Notes: generated by a model not told the origin, from the letters alone. A stretch of DNA of 64,000 bases from Bacillus sp. V2I10 (GCF_030817055.1 NZ_JAUSYV010000001.1:1884001-1948000); one strand, 5' to 3'. Shown: positions 43,235 to 50,784, counted from the first letter of the stretch. Program-made: numbers and translations.

Positions 43235-44258
43235 GAAAAAGTGGTTAATCAAAGATCAGGCAATGTTCTTAAAAAGACTCAGCGATCTATTGGAAAAAGG
43301 ATATACGCTGAATGAAGCAATGAAGTTCACCTCAATTGATTTAAATGAGGAAAAGAAACAAGCGGTTTTCTTTTGCTTGCGGGAATTATCTAAAGGAGTA
43401 CCTGTCCGCACAGCATTTGAAAAGCTGCGCTTCCATAATGAAGTGCTAAGTTATTTGTACTTTGCAGAAAGGCATGGAGATCTTGAAACTGCTCTTAGAG
43501 AAGGGGGGGAAATGCTCAACCGCAAGCTTGTGCAGCACGAAAAAATGAAAAAAGTTCTGCAATATCCTCTTTTCCTCTTTTTCACGATTGGTATTCTTCT
43601 GTATATCTCTCAGTCAGTTATTGCTCCGCAGTTTCAGCAAATCTATCATTCAATGAATATTAAGCCAAGTATACTAACTGAAATTCTTTTTATGATCTTT
43701 CAGGGCACTAAGTTATTCCTCATTTTTATCCTCATGCTTTTTGTTCTCGGCAGCATTTTTTACATTAGCTATTTTAAAAAGCTTCTGCCTCAGGAAAAAA
43801 TGAGAATTGCAATAAAAATTCCGCTATGGAAGAAATTTGTGATTCTCATTAACAGTTATTACTTTTCTTTGCAGTTAAGCAATCTATTGAAAGGCGGATT
43901 ATCTATATATGAAAGCCTGACAGTCTTTGAAAATCAAAACTTGCTCCCATTTTACAGGGATGAAGCTTCCTGGTTTATTGATCATCTAAAGAAAGGAGAG
44001 CGTTTTGAAGGTTTAGTTGCACGAAACTTATTTTATGAGAAGGAACTGACTCAGGTAATCGGGCATGGACAAGCAAATGGGCATTTAGCGAGGGAGCTCT
44101 ATACTTACAGTCAATTTGTTCTAGAACGGCTTGAGAACAAATTAATGAAATGGATTATGCTGATACAGCCCGCAGCTTATTTTGCAGTCGGCATGACGGT
44201 CTTAATGATGTATTTATCAATGATTTTGCCAATGTATCATATGATGGAAGCTTTATAA
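43224..44258 (+). CDS. comGB: Competence pseudopilus membrane platform ComGB
   Basis: GspF/PilC-type polytopic platform protein, 344 residues, with two T2SF domains and three main hydrophobic segments (about 115-135, 160-180, 315-335). Conserved LSDLLEKGYTLNEAM and LSNLLKGGLSIYES repeats mark the two halves. It works with ComGA. Translationally coupled to it. Confidence 0.93.
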   Translation: MKIKKKWLIKDQAMFLKRLSDLLEKGYTLNEAMKFTSIDLNEEKKQAVFFCLRELSKGVPVRTAFEKLRFHNEVLSYLYFAERHGDLETALREGGEMLNRKLVQHEKMKKVLQYPLFLFFTIGILLYISQSVIAPQFQQIYHSMNIKPSILTEILFMIFQGTKLFLIFILMLFVLGSIFYISYFKKLLPQEKMRIAIKIPLWKKFVILINSYYFSLQLSNLLKGGLSIYESLTVFENQNLLPFYRDEASWFIDHLKKGERFEGLVARNLFYEKELTQVIGHGQANGHLARELYTYSQFVLERLENKLMKWIMLIQPAAYFAVGMTVLMMYLSMILPMYHMMEAL

Positions 44259-44283
44259 AATCAGAATAAAGAGGGGGACCACC

Positions 44284-44592
44284 ATGGTTAAAAATGAGAA
44301 AGGTTTTACTTTAATAGAAATGCTGATCGTATTGCTTGTGATTTCTGTCCTGCTTTTGATTACCATTCCGAACATTACAAAGCATCACTCGAATATTCAG
44401 GCAAAAGGATGCGAAGGGCTGAAAAATACTGTACAAGCCCAGTCAACTGCCTATCATATTGAACACAAAGCAGTACCCACTATGGAGGATCTTAAGACTG
44501 AGAAGTATATTGAGGAATCCCCTGTTTGCCCGAATGGAACTGAGCTGATTATTGATGGTGATGGAAAGGTTGCTGAAAAGACAGAAGAATGA
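44284..44592 (+). CDS. comGC: Major competence pseudopilin ComGC
   Basis: Type IV-like prepilin, 102 residues. Short basic leader, cleavage at KG^FTLIEML with Glu5 present, hydrophobic helix LIVLLVISVLLLITI. The two Cys (GCEGLK and VCPNG) fit an intramolecular disulfide. GGGGGACC precedes the ATG. Confidence 0.94.
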   Translation: MVKNEKGFTLIEMLIVLLVISVLLLITIPNITKHHSNIQAKGCEGLKNTVQAQSTAYHIEHKAVPTMEDLKTEKYIEESPVCPNGTELIIDGDGKVAEKTEE

Positions 44593-45022
44593 ATCAGGCT
44601 ATACATTGTTAGAAACGATTATGGTGATGAGCATTGTGTCTGTTCTGATGGTGATAACGATGCTTATTGTTCAGCCTTTTCAAAGTCAAAAAACAGCACA
44701 CTTGTTTTTTGAAGCGCTCGAAAGAGATGTCCTATATGCTCAGCAGCATGCAATCTCAAATAAAATAAGTGTAATGATTCTCTTTGACACGGCAAAAAAC
44801 CAGTATTTTGGCGTAGAAGGAGGTATACCAGCGAAAAGGTTATTTACTGTTAAGTATGATTCGGGGATTCAAATGACTCCTTTAACAATGGATGCCCGCA
44901 TCCAATTTAATAGTGAAGGCGGAATATTATCAAGCGGATCGATAAGTGTTACCTTTCGCAATAAGAAGTACAGGATGATCTTTTATATGGGAATGGGGAG
45001 AATGAATGTTGAAGGACAGTAA
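44570..45022 (+). CDS. comGD: Minor pseudopilin ComGD
   Basis: Prepilin-like: SG^YTLLETIMVM cleavage site with Glu5, then a hydrophobic helix. Start is a judgement. TTG at 44570 gives a nine-residue leader like that of B. subtilis ComGD, with GGTG nine bases before. In-frame ATGs at 44555 and 44561 lie closer to or over that site. It overlaps comGC by 23 bases. Length about 150 residues. Confidence 0.88.
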   Translation: MLKRQKNESGYTLLETIMVMSIVSVLMVITMLIVQPFQSQKTAHLFFEALERDVLYAQQHAISNKISVMILFDTAKNQYFGVEGGIPAKRLFTVKYDSGIQMTPLTMDARIQFNSEGGILSSGSISVTFRNKKYRMIFYMGMGRMNVEGQ

Positions 45023-45338
45023 AGGCTTTACTATGGCTGAAACACTTATGGCCTTCAGTATTTGGTCGATGATTTCTCTTATATTGCTTCCGGCATCGGT
45101 CTACTTAAAAAAAGAGCGGGAAGAAAGCAAGGTTCACCATGAAGCCTTGGTTCTGCTGAAAGAACACATTGAATCCCTGAATTTTGAAAATCTTGAAAAA
45201 GAGAACGTTAATCTTTTCATTAAAGATCAAGAGTTTAAGATAACATGGAGCAAGGAGGAAGACATTGATCAAGCTTGCATCAATTGGGAAAGCCATGATG
45301 CTGCAAAGGAGGAATGCATGTATTCTTTTAGAGAATAA
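45006..45338 (+). CDS. comGE: Minor pseudopilin ComGE
   Basis: 110 residues. Prepilin start MLKDSKG^FTMAETLMAFSIWSM with Glu5 (here FTMAE), hydrophobic helix, then a small globular part with CINWE and a terminal Cys. GGGGAG five bases before the ATG. It overlaps comGD by 17 bases and comGF. Confidence 0.87.
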   Translation: MLKDSKGFTMAETLMAFSIWSMISLILLPASVYLKKEREESKVHHEALVLLKEHIESLNFENLEKENVNLFIKDQEFKITWSKEEDIDQACINWESHDAAKEECMYSFRE

Positions 45339-45762
45339 AGGATTTACATTTCTTAATATGCTGTTCTCTTTAAGCATAGTCATCATTATTGTTTCTTCTT
45401 CGGCCATCCTTATCCCTTACATATATGGAATATCTGACAGGAAAAATGATTTGAATCTTCTTGAATGGGAGGTTTTTCTGCAGCAAACAGTTATTGAAAT
45501 GCGGGAAGGAACGAATTTGAGTGTTGAGCCTCAAAGAATTTCTTTCACATCAAAATCAGGAAGAATCATTGAATATGAAAAATACGGCTATCTTATTCGC
45601 AGACAAGTGGATGGAACTGGCCATATCATCTGTCTCAGAAATGTCAAAAATATAAGATTTGAGCCAATTGCAGGCGGCGCCTCCCTTACAGTTACCAGCA
45701 TGACGGATAATGAATACCGCAGCAGCCTCAGAAGTTTTCATGAACTGAAGGTCATTAAATGA
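45322..45762 (+). CDS. comGF: Minor pseudopilin ComGF, apparent ATT start
   Basis: Prepilin-like ILLENKG^FTFLNMLFSLSIVIIIV, with Asn in place of Glu at position 5. A perfect AAAGGAGG at 45305-45312 lies nine bases before ATT 45322. No ATG, GTG or TTG in this frame is well spaced from it. ATG 45295 further upstream has only GGGAAAG two bases away. I therefore favour ATT, with ATG 45295 as the alternative. About 146 residues. Confidence 0.75.
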   Translation: MLLENKGFTFLNMLFSLSIVIIIVSSSAILIPYIYGISDRKNDLNLLEWEVFLQQTVIEMREGTNLSVEPQRISFTSKSGRIIEYEKYGYLIRRQVDGTGHIICLRNVKNIRFEPIAGGASLTVTSMTDNEYRSSLRSFHELKVIK

Positions 45763-46133
45763 AAAACGAAAATGGGTATATTCTGCCTTCCGTATCGATA
45801 ATGGCTCTATTTTTCCTTTTGGTTATCTTTCATCATACCGCTTTATATTTAGCAGAAAAAAAGTTCTTCCATGAAAGGAGTCAGACCGTTATATTAGAAA
45901 ATCTTATGCTGTATGGGGTTAAGCACTCCTTAAATCAGATTACTGAAGAAGATCATACAGAACAGCAGCTCATAAAATTAAAAAACGGGACAATTGTATA
46001 TACTGTCTCGAAAAATGATTCAGGACATATTCTTGTAGAACTATCCTGCGAAACAGAAAATAAGAACTTCACTTCTGCTAATTATAAATACAGTTTAATC
46101 CAAAAGGAAATTGTTTATTGGTCTGCGTATTAA
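45759..46133 (+). CDS. comGG: Minor pseudopilus protein ComGG
   Basis: 124 residues, MKNENGYILPSVSIMALFFLLVIFHHTAL: a divergent prepilin-like N-terminus without the normal Gly-Phe-Thr site, as in other ComGG proteins. Starts ATGA overlapping the comGF stop. Last gene of the comG operon. Confidence 0.85.
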   Translation: MKNENGYILPSVSIMALFFLLVIFHHTALYLAEKKFFHERSQTVILENLMLYGVKHSLNQITEEDHTEQQLIKLKNGTIVYTVSKNDSGHILVELSCETENKNFTSANYKYSLIQKEIVYWSAY

Positions 46134-46208
46134 AGGATAGTTGAAAATCAACTCCCATTATGAGCGAATCTGTGTTAAAGTTATGAAAAAAATGCGGAGT
46201 GAGTGTTT

Positions 46209-46727
46209 GTGAAGGCTATTTTTTTAACAGGATTTATGGGAACTGGAAAAACCACAATCGGAAAAGCATTGGCTGATAAACTGAAATTTCCGGTTTATGA
46301 TATTGATGAATTCATTGCAGGAAAGACTGGAAAACAAGTGAAGACGATCTTTAAAGAACAGGGAGAGGGAGTATTCAGAGATCTAGAAACAAAATCCATT
46401 CAGATGCTCCCTCTGAAGGATGTTGTCATTACCACTGGAGGCGGGCTTCCTGTCCGTACAGAAAACCGAAAATATATGATGGAGAATGGAACAGTCGTTT
46501 TTTTGCATACTGATCTGGATGTCATTTTTGAACGGCTAAAGCAGGATGAAAATCGGCCGCTTGCATTACATGCTTCAAAAGATGATCTTGCTGAATTGTA
46601 TTTATCCCGCAAAAAAGCTTATGAGGATTGTTCATTTATGATAAATACGACAGGAAAGTCAATTAATGAAGTTACTGAAGAAATTATTGGGAGACTAGAA
46701 AGAAAAGACACTGGCTATACTGAATAA
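46209..46727 (+). CDS. aroK: Shikimate kinase
   Basis: P-loop kinase for the fifth-to-sixth step of the shikimate pathway (shikimate to shikimate-3-phosphate). Walker A GFMGTGKTT (8-16), DIDEFIAGKTGKQV, shikimate-binding GGGLP and the lid DENRPLAL. GTG 46209 lies nine bases after GGAG; a GTG two codons earlier is possible. 172 residues. Confidence 0.92.
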   Translation: MKAIFLTGFMGTGKTTIGKALADKLKFPVYDIDEFIAGKTGKQVKTIFKEQGEGVFRDLETKSIQMLPLKDVVITTGGGLPVRTENRKYMMENGTVVFLHTDLDVIFERLKQDENRPLALHASKDDLAELYLSRKKAYEDCSFMINTTGKSINEVTEEIIGRLERKDTGYTE

Positions 46728-46751
46728 AAAAGTGTGTATGAGGTGTTTGTT

Positions 46752-46931
46752 TTGTCTGCAAATGATTATGTGAAATATATGACTCAGCAATTAGTTCGTT
46801 ACATGGATACACCAAAGGAAGAACGAAAAGCAAAAAAGTCAATCCGCAAAACGGAAGGGACTCCTTTTGCAAACAGATGGTTCGGAATTTTGCCATTTGC
46901 TGTCATGTTTTTCATGAAGAAGAAAAGGTAA
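46752..46931 (+). CDS. yqzE: YqzE family protein
   Basis: 59-residue basic protein (SANDYVKYMTQQLVRYMDTPKEERK ... WFGILPFAVMFFMKKKR) with a short C-terminal hydrophobic stretch. TTG 46752 is six bases after GAGGTG, giving the family-typical N-terminus. In B. subtilis yqzE also lies near comG; function unknown. Confidence 0.82.
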   Translation: MSANDYVKYMTQQLVRYMDTPKEERKAKKSIRKTEGTPFANRWFGILPFAVMFFMKKKR

Positions 46932-46959
46932 AGTGCTTGCAGTACAGCACTTTTTTTTG
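46929..46959 (+). terminator. yqzE terminator
   Basis: Stem AAAGTGCT / AGCACTTT with eight T. Confidence 0.85.
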
Positions 46960-46978
46960 AATTTAATGTTAAGTAGAC

Positions 46979-47007
46979 TTTACAAAAAGTTTGCTCAATC
47001 TTACAAT
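46979..47007 (+). promoter_or_regulatory. Sigma-A promoter of the XRE gene
   Basis: TTTACA at 46979-46984, 17-base spacer, TACAAT at 47002-47007, about 30 bases before the start codon. Confidence 0.7.
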
Positions 47008-47037
47008 ACAAATATGAACAATTAGAAGGTGGACTAT

Positions 47038-47241
47038 GTGATCCTGAAAAATAGAGTGAAAGAAATGCGTGCAAGGTTTGACTTTACTCAGGAAAATCTT
47101 GCAGCACAAGCAGGAGTTACAAGACAGACGATCGCAGCAATTGAAAAAGGGGATTATATTCCTTCGCTGCTTTTAGCTTTAAAAATCTGCAAAGTGTTTT
47201 CGCTTAAAATGGAAGAATTATTTTGGATGGAAGAAGAATAA
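47038..47241 (+). CDS. Small XRE-family transcription regulator
   Basis: 67-residue single-domain helix-turn-helix protein: LAAQAGVTRQTIAAIEKGDYIPSLLLALKI is a canonical HTH_3 with 'R-Q-T-I-x-x-I-E'. The C-terminus FSLKMEELFWMEEE is acidic. This is the YgzD/YozG type. GTG 47038 lies five bases after AAGGTGG. It has its own promoter and is followed 43 bp later by the phosphatase gene, with which it may form an operon. Target unknown. Confidence 0.85.
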   Translation: MILKNRVKEMRARFDFTQENLAAQAGVTRQTIAAIEKGDYIPSLLLALKICKVFSLKMEELFWMEEE

Positions 47242-47284
47242 ACACAGTTTGATTTTGTGAATTTACTAAAAGATGGGGAAAGAT

Positions 47285-48055
47285 ATGCAGCCGAAATTTG
47301 ATGGACTTTATAATTTTCGCGATATAGGCGGTCTTGTCACAAAAGATGGGAGGAAAATAAAAACAGGTGTTATCTTTCGTTCAGATGAGCTTTCTAAATT
47401 ATCTAAGGAAGATCTGCACAGGATGGCACTGCTGAACATCAAAATGGTTTGTGATCTAAGAACACTGCGCGAACAGAAATCAAAACCAAGTAAAATAAAA
47501 GGTGAAAACGGGTTAAAGGTTATAAAAATTTCCTTTCAGGATCAAAGCCAGGAATTCACCCATTATCAATTCTTTAAATTTCTCGCAGGAAAATCGGACG
47601 GGATTGATTTTTTAGAGGTTATGGAAAATCTTTATCGTCAAATGGCATTTGACAGCGGAAGACAGCTAAGAGAAATAATGGCACAGCTTTTAAATGCTGA
47701 CCATCTTCCAGCCCTTATCCATTGTACTGGCGGCAAAGACAGAACAGGTTTTGTTTCAGCTTTGATTCAGCTTCTGGCAGGTGCATCTATTGATGATGTA
47801 ACCGATCATTATCTTTTATCAAACGAGTTTATTGGGCCGCGCATGAAAAAGATTGAGCGTTTTATTAGATACTTTAGCTTGTTCCGTGTGTCGGCTGAAC
47901 AATTAAAGCCTGTATTAGAAGTGAGACGGGAATATTTGCTTGAAGTGTATGAGGAAATCTTGAAAAAGTACGGAACGATTGAAAATTATGCTGGAATGGT
48001 TTGCGGGATTAATCAGGATCATATAGAGAAGCTAAAACAAAATCTGCTTGATTAA
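47285..48055 (+). CDS. Tyrosine/serine protein phosphatase (IphP-like)
   Basis: About 256 residues. Family hallmark NFRDIGGL near the N-terminus and the P-loop HCTGGKDRTG with nucleophile Cys147. This is the Y_phosphatase3 (IphP/MptpB-like) type, which act on phospho-proteins or phosphoinositides. No signal peptide. Start ATG 47285 with GGGG six bases upstream, or ATG 47273. Not part of the B. subtilis order here. Confidence 0.87.
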   Translation: MQPKFDGLYNFRDIGGLVTKDGRKIKTGVIFRSDELSKLSKEDLHRMALLNIKMVCDLRTLREQKSKPSKIKGENGLKVIKISFQDQSQEFTHYQFFKFLAGKSDGIDFLEVMENLYRQMAFDSGRQLREIMAQLLNADHLPALIHCTGGKDRTGFVSALIQLLAGASIDDVTDHYLLSNEFIGPRMKKIERFIRYFSLFRVSAEQLKPVLEVRREYLLEVYEEILKKYGTIENYAGMVCGINQDHIEKLKQNLLD

Positions 48056-48059
48056 TCAG

Positions 48060-48085
48060 AAAAGGTACCCAATGGGTACCTTTTC
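48060..48085 (+). terminator. Terminator after the phosphatase gene
   Basis: Stem AAAAGGTACCC / GGGTACCTTTT with short T run and CTGG. Confidence 0.75.
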
Positions 48086-48146
48086 TGGTTTTTATTAGGA
48101 TGTTCGTGCCGTTTATTACTGTTCGGTCAAATCGTTCCTGTATCCT

Positions 48147-48470
48147 CTAATCTGCCTCTTCTAACACTTGAATTTTTTTCACCTTTCCTGTTTTGGCATC
48201 GTAAGAGATCGTTACAAAAACACCAATGTCTTTCATTCCTTCACGTACAGTAACCTTATATTGTTTTACGGTTTGATTCTTTTTGGTATTATCCCAAATC
48301 TTCTGTGCAAATAGAACCTGTGACAATGGATAACGCTTTTTCGTCTCTTTGACAGCAAAGTCTTTCCAATCTGTGTGGTGTGCGGCAGAAACTGTACTGG
48401 AAATTGAAACCATTGAGGGAGTAAAACCGTATATAAAGAGAAGAAGCAACAAAACAATCGATTTTTTCAA
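48147..48470 (-). CDS. yqzG: YqzG, DUF3889 secreted protein
   Basis: About 107 residues: signal peptide (KKSIVLLLLLFIYGFTPSM ... SAA) then a DUF3889 domain with DWKDFAVKETKKRYPLSQVLF and VTISYDAKTGKVKKIQVLEE. TTG 48470 follows GGAAGGTGA; the GTG at 48479 overlaps that site. Function unknown. Found near comG/tasA in B. subtilis too. Confidence 0.82.
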   Translation of the reverse strand: MKKSIVLLLLLFIYGFTPSMVSISSTVSAAHHTDWKDFAVKETKKRYPLSQVLFAQKIWDNTKKNQTVKQYKVTVREGMKDIGVFVTISYDAKTGKVKKIQVLEEAD

Positions 48471-48554
48471 ACGTATCACCTTCCTTTTTAGTTATTTTTA
48501 CCAAAAAAGGAGTCGTTATTCAAAAAGGGTTTATTATCTGAAGGGGGCAATAAA

Positions 48555-48782
48555 ATGGTATTCGTGGTTATTTTCTTTTTTATTTTATTTATTGCTGCAA
48601 TTATTACAGACGGGAATAGAAGTAAAAAAAGACACAGAGGCACTGATTCCTCCGCTATATTTCCTTTTGCAGGATCAGATTCAGATGATCGTCATCACGC
48701 GGACTCTGGCTTCTTTGACTGGGGAGGCGGAGGAGATTCAGGCGGCGGTGACGGCGGCGGAGGAGGAGGAGGAGGAGATTAA
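48555..48782 (+). CDS. Small membrane protein with poly-glycine tail
   Basis: 75 residues: one N-terminal hydrophobic segment (VVIFFFILFIAAII), a polar His/Asp/Ser-rich middle, and a tail WGGGGDSGGGDGGG plus more Gly ending in Asp. Similar Gly-rich tails follow membrane proteins of the TPM/DUF443-like type, but I cannot name the family. GGGG seven bases before the ATG. Followed by its own terminator. Confidence 0.65.
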   Translation: MVFVVIFFFILFIAAIITDGNRSKKRHRGTDSSAIFPFAGSDSDDRHHADSGFFDWGGGGDSGGGDGGGGGGGGD

Positions 48783-48788
48783 CGGGAG

Positions 48789-48822
48789 TAAAGCCGTTAC
48801 TGAGCGGCTTTATTCTTTTTTT
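48789..48822 (+). terminator. Terminator after the Gly-rich gene
   Basis: Stem AAAGCCG / CGGCTTT then ATTCTTTTTTT. Confidence 0.7.
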
Positions 48823-48945
48823 CATTTTTACGGAGAAAGGAAAAGATCTGTTCTATTGTTAAACCTGACACTCTCGCTCTTCCTCTATAAGTGAAAGCCA
48901 TTTTGAGTCAAGATGAAGCTTTCATTTCAGTCGCAGACCTCTTGT

Positions 48946-49277
48946 TCATTCCTTTTCTTTATATCGTTTAAATTTTATAAAATCCTGAAAGGTACGAAAA
49001 TCATCCTTGGTCAATCCCTGGTCAATGGCCTCTGAGATAAGATCCTCCCATCCTTCGTCCAATTGTTTCAGAGCGGCAGATTCAGAAAGATGTTCATCTG
49101 CAAGAAGGCTTTCAAGATCTGTTCCTAATGCAGCTGCTATTTTAGTTAAAATTGCATGGATGGATTTTTTTGAATATCTCTCTCAATATAGCTTAAATAG
49201 GATTTAAAAACGCCTGCTAGCTCGGCAAGGGAATATCCTTTCTGTTGACGTAAATATTTAATCCGTTCCCCAATCAT
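48946..49277 (-). pseudogene. Frameshifted sinR paralogue
   Basis: SinR-like repressor, broken. The N-terminal HTH (MIGERIKYLRQQKGYSLAEL ... KNPSMQF) stops at 49146-49148. Reading on after a -1 shift at the TTTT run gives the rest (LTKIAAALGTDLESLL ... EAIDQGLTKDDFRTFQDFIK), including the SinI-like dimerisation helix pair. Compared with the intact sinR at 50213, three residues of the recognition region (after SELA) are also missing. RBS and promoter look intact. A one-base loss plus a 9-base deletion suggests true decay. Confidence 0.85.
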
Positions 49278-49308
49278 CAAAAGGCTCCTTTATTATCAAT
49301 CTGATTTC

Positions 49309-49337
49309 ATTATATAGAACAAATTGTTCTTTATAAA
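49309..49337 (-). promoter_or_regulatory. Promoter with internal palindrome upstream of the sinR paralogue
   Basis: On the minus strand: TTTATA, 17 bases, TATAAT. The spacer holds GAACAATTTGTTC, a 13-bp palindrome, plus an AAAGAAC heptamer, so the promoter looks autoregulated. The 49278-49578 interval also carries GTTCTTT at 49390 and GTTCTTAATAAAGAAT at 49531; nothing else in it was recognised. Confidence 0.6.
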
Positions 49338-49530
49338 GTGATAAAAAAGTAAGAGAAAGAGAGTAAATAGCAGATAATGCTTGAAAAATGTTCTTTAAAA
49401 CGAAAAAACGACAGTTTTTGATGATATATTAATTGCCTTTAACGGCATATAATTTAATAGATCCATTTAAAAAATACTTCTCGAAAGCTAATTATATAAT
49501 AGATTTAAAGTAATCAATTATTGCTGAAAC

Positions 49531-49546
49531 GTTCTTAATAAAGAAT
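49531..49546. promoter_or_regulatory. SinR-type inverted site
   Basis: GTTCTT-AATA-AAGAAT, about 33 bases before the frameshifted membrane-protein gene. Confidence 0.4.
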
Positions 49547-49578
49547 ATCTTTCAGTAAACCAAAAAGGGATGACTCCC

Positions 49579-49876
49579 TTGAAACAGGCTTTCATATTCT
49601 TGGCTTGTCAATGCATTAGATGCAGGGCTTACTGTTATTGGTCTTCACTACAATTTAATAGCTGAAGCTAATCCATTTATGAAGTCGCTTTATGAGATAC
49701 ATCCCCTGCTATTTGCAGGTAGTAAACTATCTTTTTCCATTTTCTTGTATGTATTTATTTATTTCAGGTGTTTGCCGTCGTCATCGGCAGTAAAATTCAT
49801 TGCTTATACGGCTTCTTTTGCTTATGGGATTGTTTTAGCGATGCATGTTTATTGGATTCACTTAATTTTCATATAA
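49579..49876 (+). pseudogene. DUF5658-like membrane protein gene with frameshift
   Basis: Frame from TTG 49579 gives MKQAFIFLA. A shift near 49605 then joins a second open frame: VNALDAGLTVIGLHYNLIAE then ANPFMKSLYEIHPLLFAGSK and two further hydrophobic segments to LAMHVYWIHLIFI. 'N-LDA-x-LT...EANP' is the DUF5658 pattern. AAAAAGGG lies about nine bases before TTG. The shifted half alone is not preceded by any start before 49679. Confidence 0.6.
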
Positions 49877-49891
49877 AGCGGGGGCAGTCTT

Positions 49892-50092
49892 ATGTATAAA
49901 AAACTTTGTAATCGCTGTTATCAGCCGTCATTCAGCAGCTGCCCGGCAGATCGATGGATTTGTCCAATCTGCACAAATGATCTAACAAAAATAAAAGCAA
50001 TTCGAGCCGTGCATTTGCCTAGTTTTAATCCGGAAAAGTACTTTTCAAAGAATGAAACAAAATTAACCAGCCATTTTAATAAATACGCATAA
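49892..50092 (+). CDS. Small zinc-ribbon-like protein
   Basis: 66 residues: CNRC ... C ... CPIC (Cys7, Cys10, Cys17, Cys24, Cys27) at the N-terminus, then a basic tail. GGGGG upstream of the ATG. It follows the DUF5658-like gene by 15 bases and ends before a hairpin. No family recognised; possibly a small regulator or RNA-binding protein. Confidence 0.6.
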   Translation: MYKKLCNRCYQPSFSSCPADRWICPICTNDLTKIKAIRAVHLPSFNPEKYFSKNETKLTSHFNKYA

Positions 50093-50098
50093 TTAAAA

Positions 50099-50134
50099 CG
50101 CTCTGGGGATGTGCCAGAACGCCTTTTTAATATA
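50099..50134 (+). terminator. Terminator of the zinc-ribbon gene
   Basis: Imperfect CGCTCTGG / CCAGAACG hairpin with five T. Confidence 0.6.
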
Positions 50135-50167
50135 TTGATTAGTTATCTAAATAAGAATTGCAGAATG

Positions 50168-50202
50168 AAGAAAGCACCTTATTAAAAGCGTTAGATAAGG
50201 TA
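50168..50202 (-). terminator. sinR terminator
   Basis: On the minus strand, GTACCTTAT / ATAAGGTGC hairpin followed by TTTCTTC. Confidence 0.55.
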
Positions 50203-50212
50203 CAAGCTTTCA

Positions 50213-50548
50213 TTACTTATCTTGGTTCATTTTCCACCGGTTAAATTCAAGAAATTCCCGAAATTGATCCTTCGTTACACCAGAATCCATCGCTTCTTTC
50301 ACGAGGTTTGCCCATTCATTATCAAGATTATCTTTTTTTGTCTCATAAATTGGTTCGTCTAAAATTAGGGTATTCATGGATACTCCCAGTACGGATGAGA
50401 CTTTTTCAAGAAATTGAACAGAAGGATTAGACTGCAGATTCCGTTCAATTGAACTTAAATATGATTTAGCAACACCAGCGCGATCGGCGAGCTCTGATAG
50501 AGAAAGTCCGCGTTCTTTGCGGTATTTACGGATGCGTTCACCAATCAT
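50213..50548 (-). CDS. sinR: Master biofilm repressor SinR
   Basis: 111-residue DNA-binding repressor. The HTH (MIGERIRKYRKERGLSLSELADRAGVAKSYLSSIERNLQSNPS) matches SinR closely; the C-terminal part DNEWANLVKEAMDSGVTKDQFREFLEFNRWK is the SinI-interacting domain. AAGGTGATC precedes the ATG. SinR represses matrix and motility-switch genes and is held off DNA by SinI. The usual neighbours tasA, sipW and tapA are absent from this window. An extended -10 (TGCTATAAT) on the minus strand at about 50560-50568 gives it its own promoter. Confidence 0.93.
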   Translation of the reverse strand: MIGERIRKYRKERGLSLSELADRAGVAKSYLSSIERNLQSNPSVQFLEKVSSVLGVSMNTLILDEPIYETKKDNLDNEWANLVKEAMDSGVTKDQFREFLEFNRWKMNQDK

Positions 50549-50643
50549 ATGATCACCTTCCCAGAGCCATTATAGCATATAACGAAGGCGGTGTTATATA
50601 TATAGAACGATTTTTACAAAAAAATATGTACAAATTCTGTTTG

Positions 50644-50775
50644 TCAATTTTTAAGTGTTTGCGTTTTCAAAAATTCTCTTATTTCTTCTTTGCTGATTCC
50701 CATTTTCAAAGCTGACAGTATTAAATCTTTCCATTCCTGATCCATCTTTTCAACTTCCTTCATTAACATCTCCAT
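50644..50775 (-). CDS. sinI: SinR antagonist SinI
   Basis: 43 residues. The segment MDQEWKDLILSALKMGISKE followed by EIREFLKT is the SinI domain that mimics the SinR dimerisation helices. AGGAGG lies six bases before the ATG. Co-directional and 95 bp upstream of sinR, as in B. subtilis. It is short, like B. subtilis SinI (57 residues), and ends soon after the helix pair. SinI binds SinR one-to-one and derepresses matrix genes. Translation appears riboswitch-controlled (see 50794-50890). Confidence 0.88.
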   Translation of the reverse strand: MEMLMKEVEKMDQEWKDLILSALKMGISKEEIREFLKTQTLKN

Positions 50776-50784
50776 TTTTCTCCT

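Noticed and set aside
49007..49207. Plus-strand frame opposite the sinR paralogue
   Set aside because: It is the antisense of the frameshifted sinR copy; composition is Ser/Arg/Ala-rich as in other shadows.
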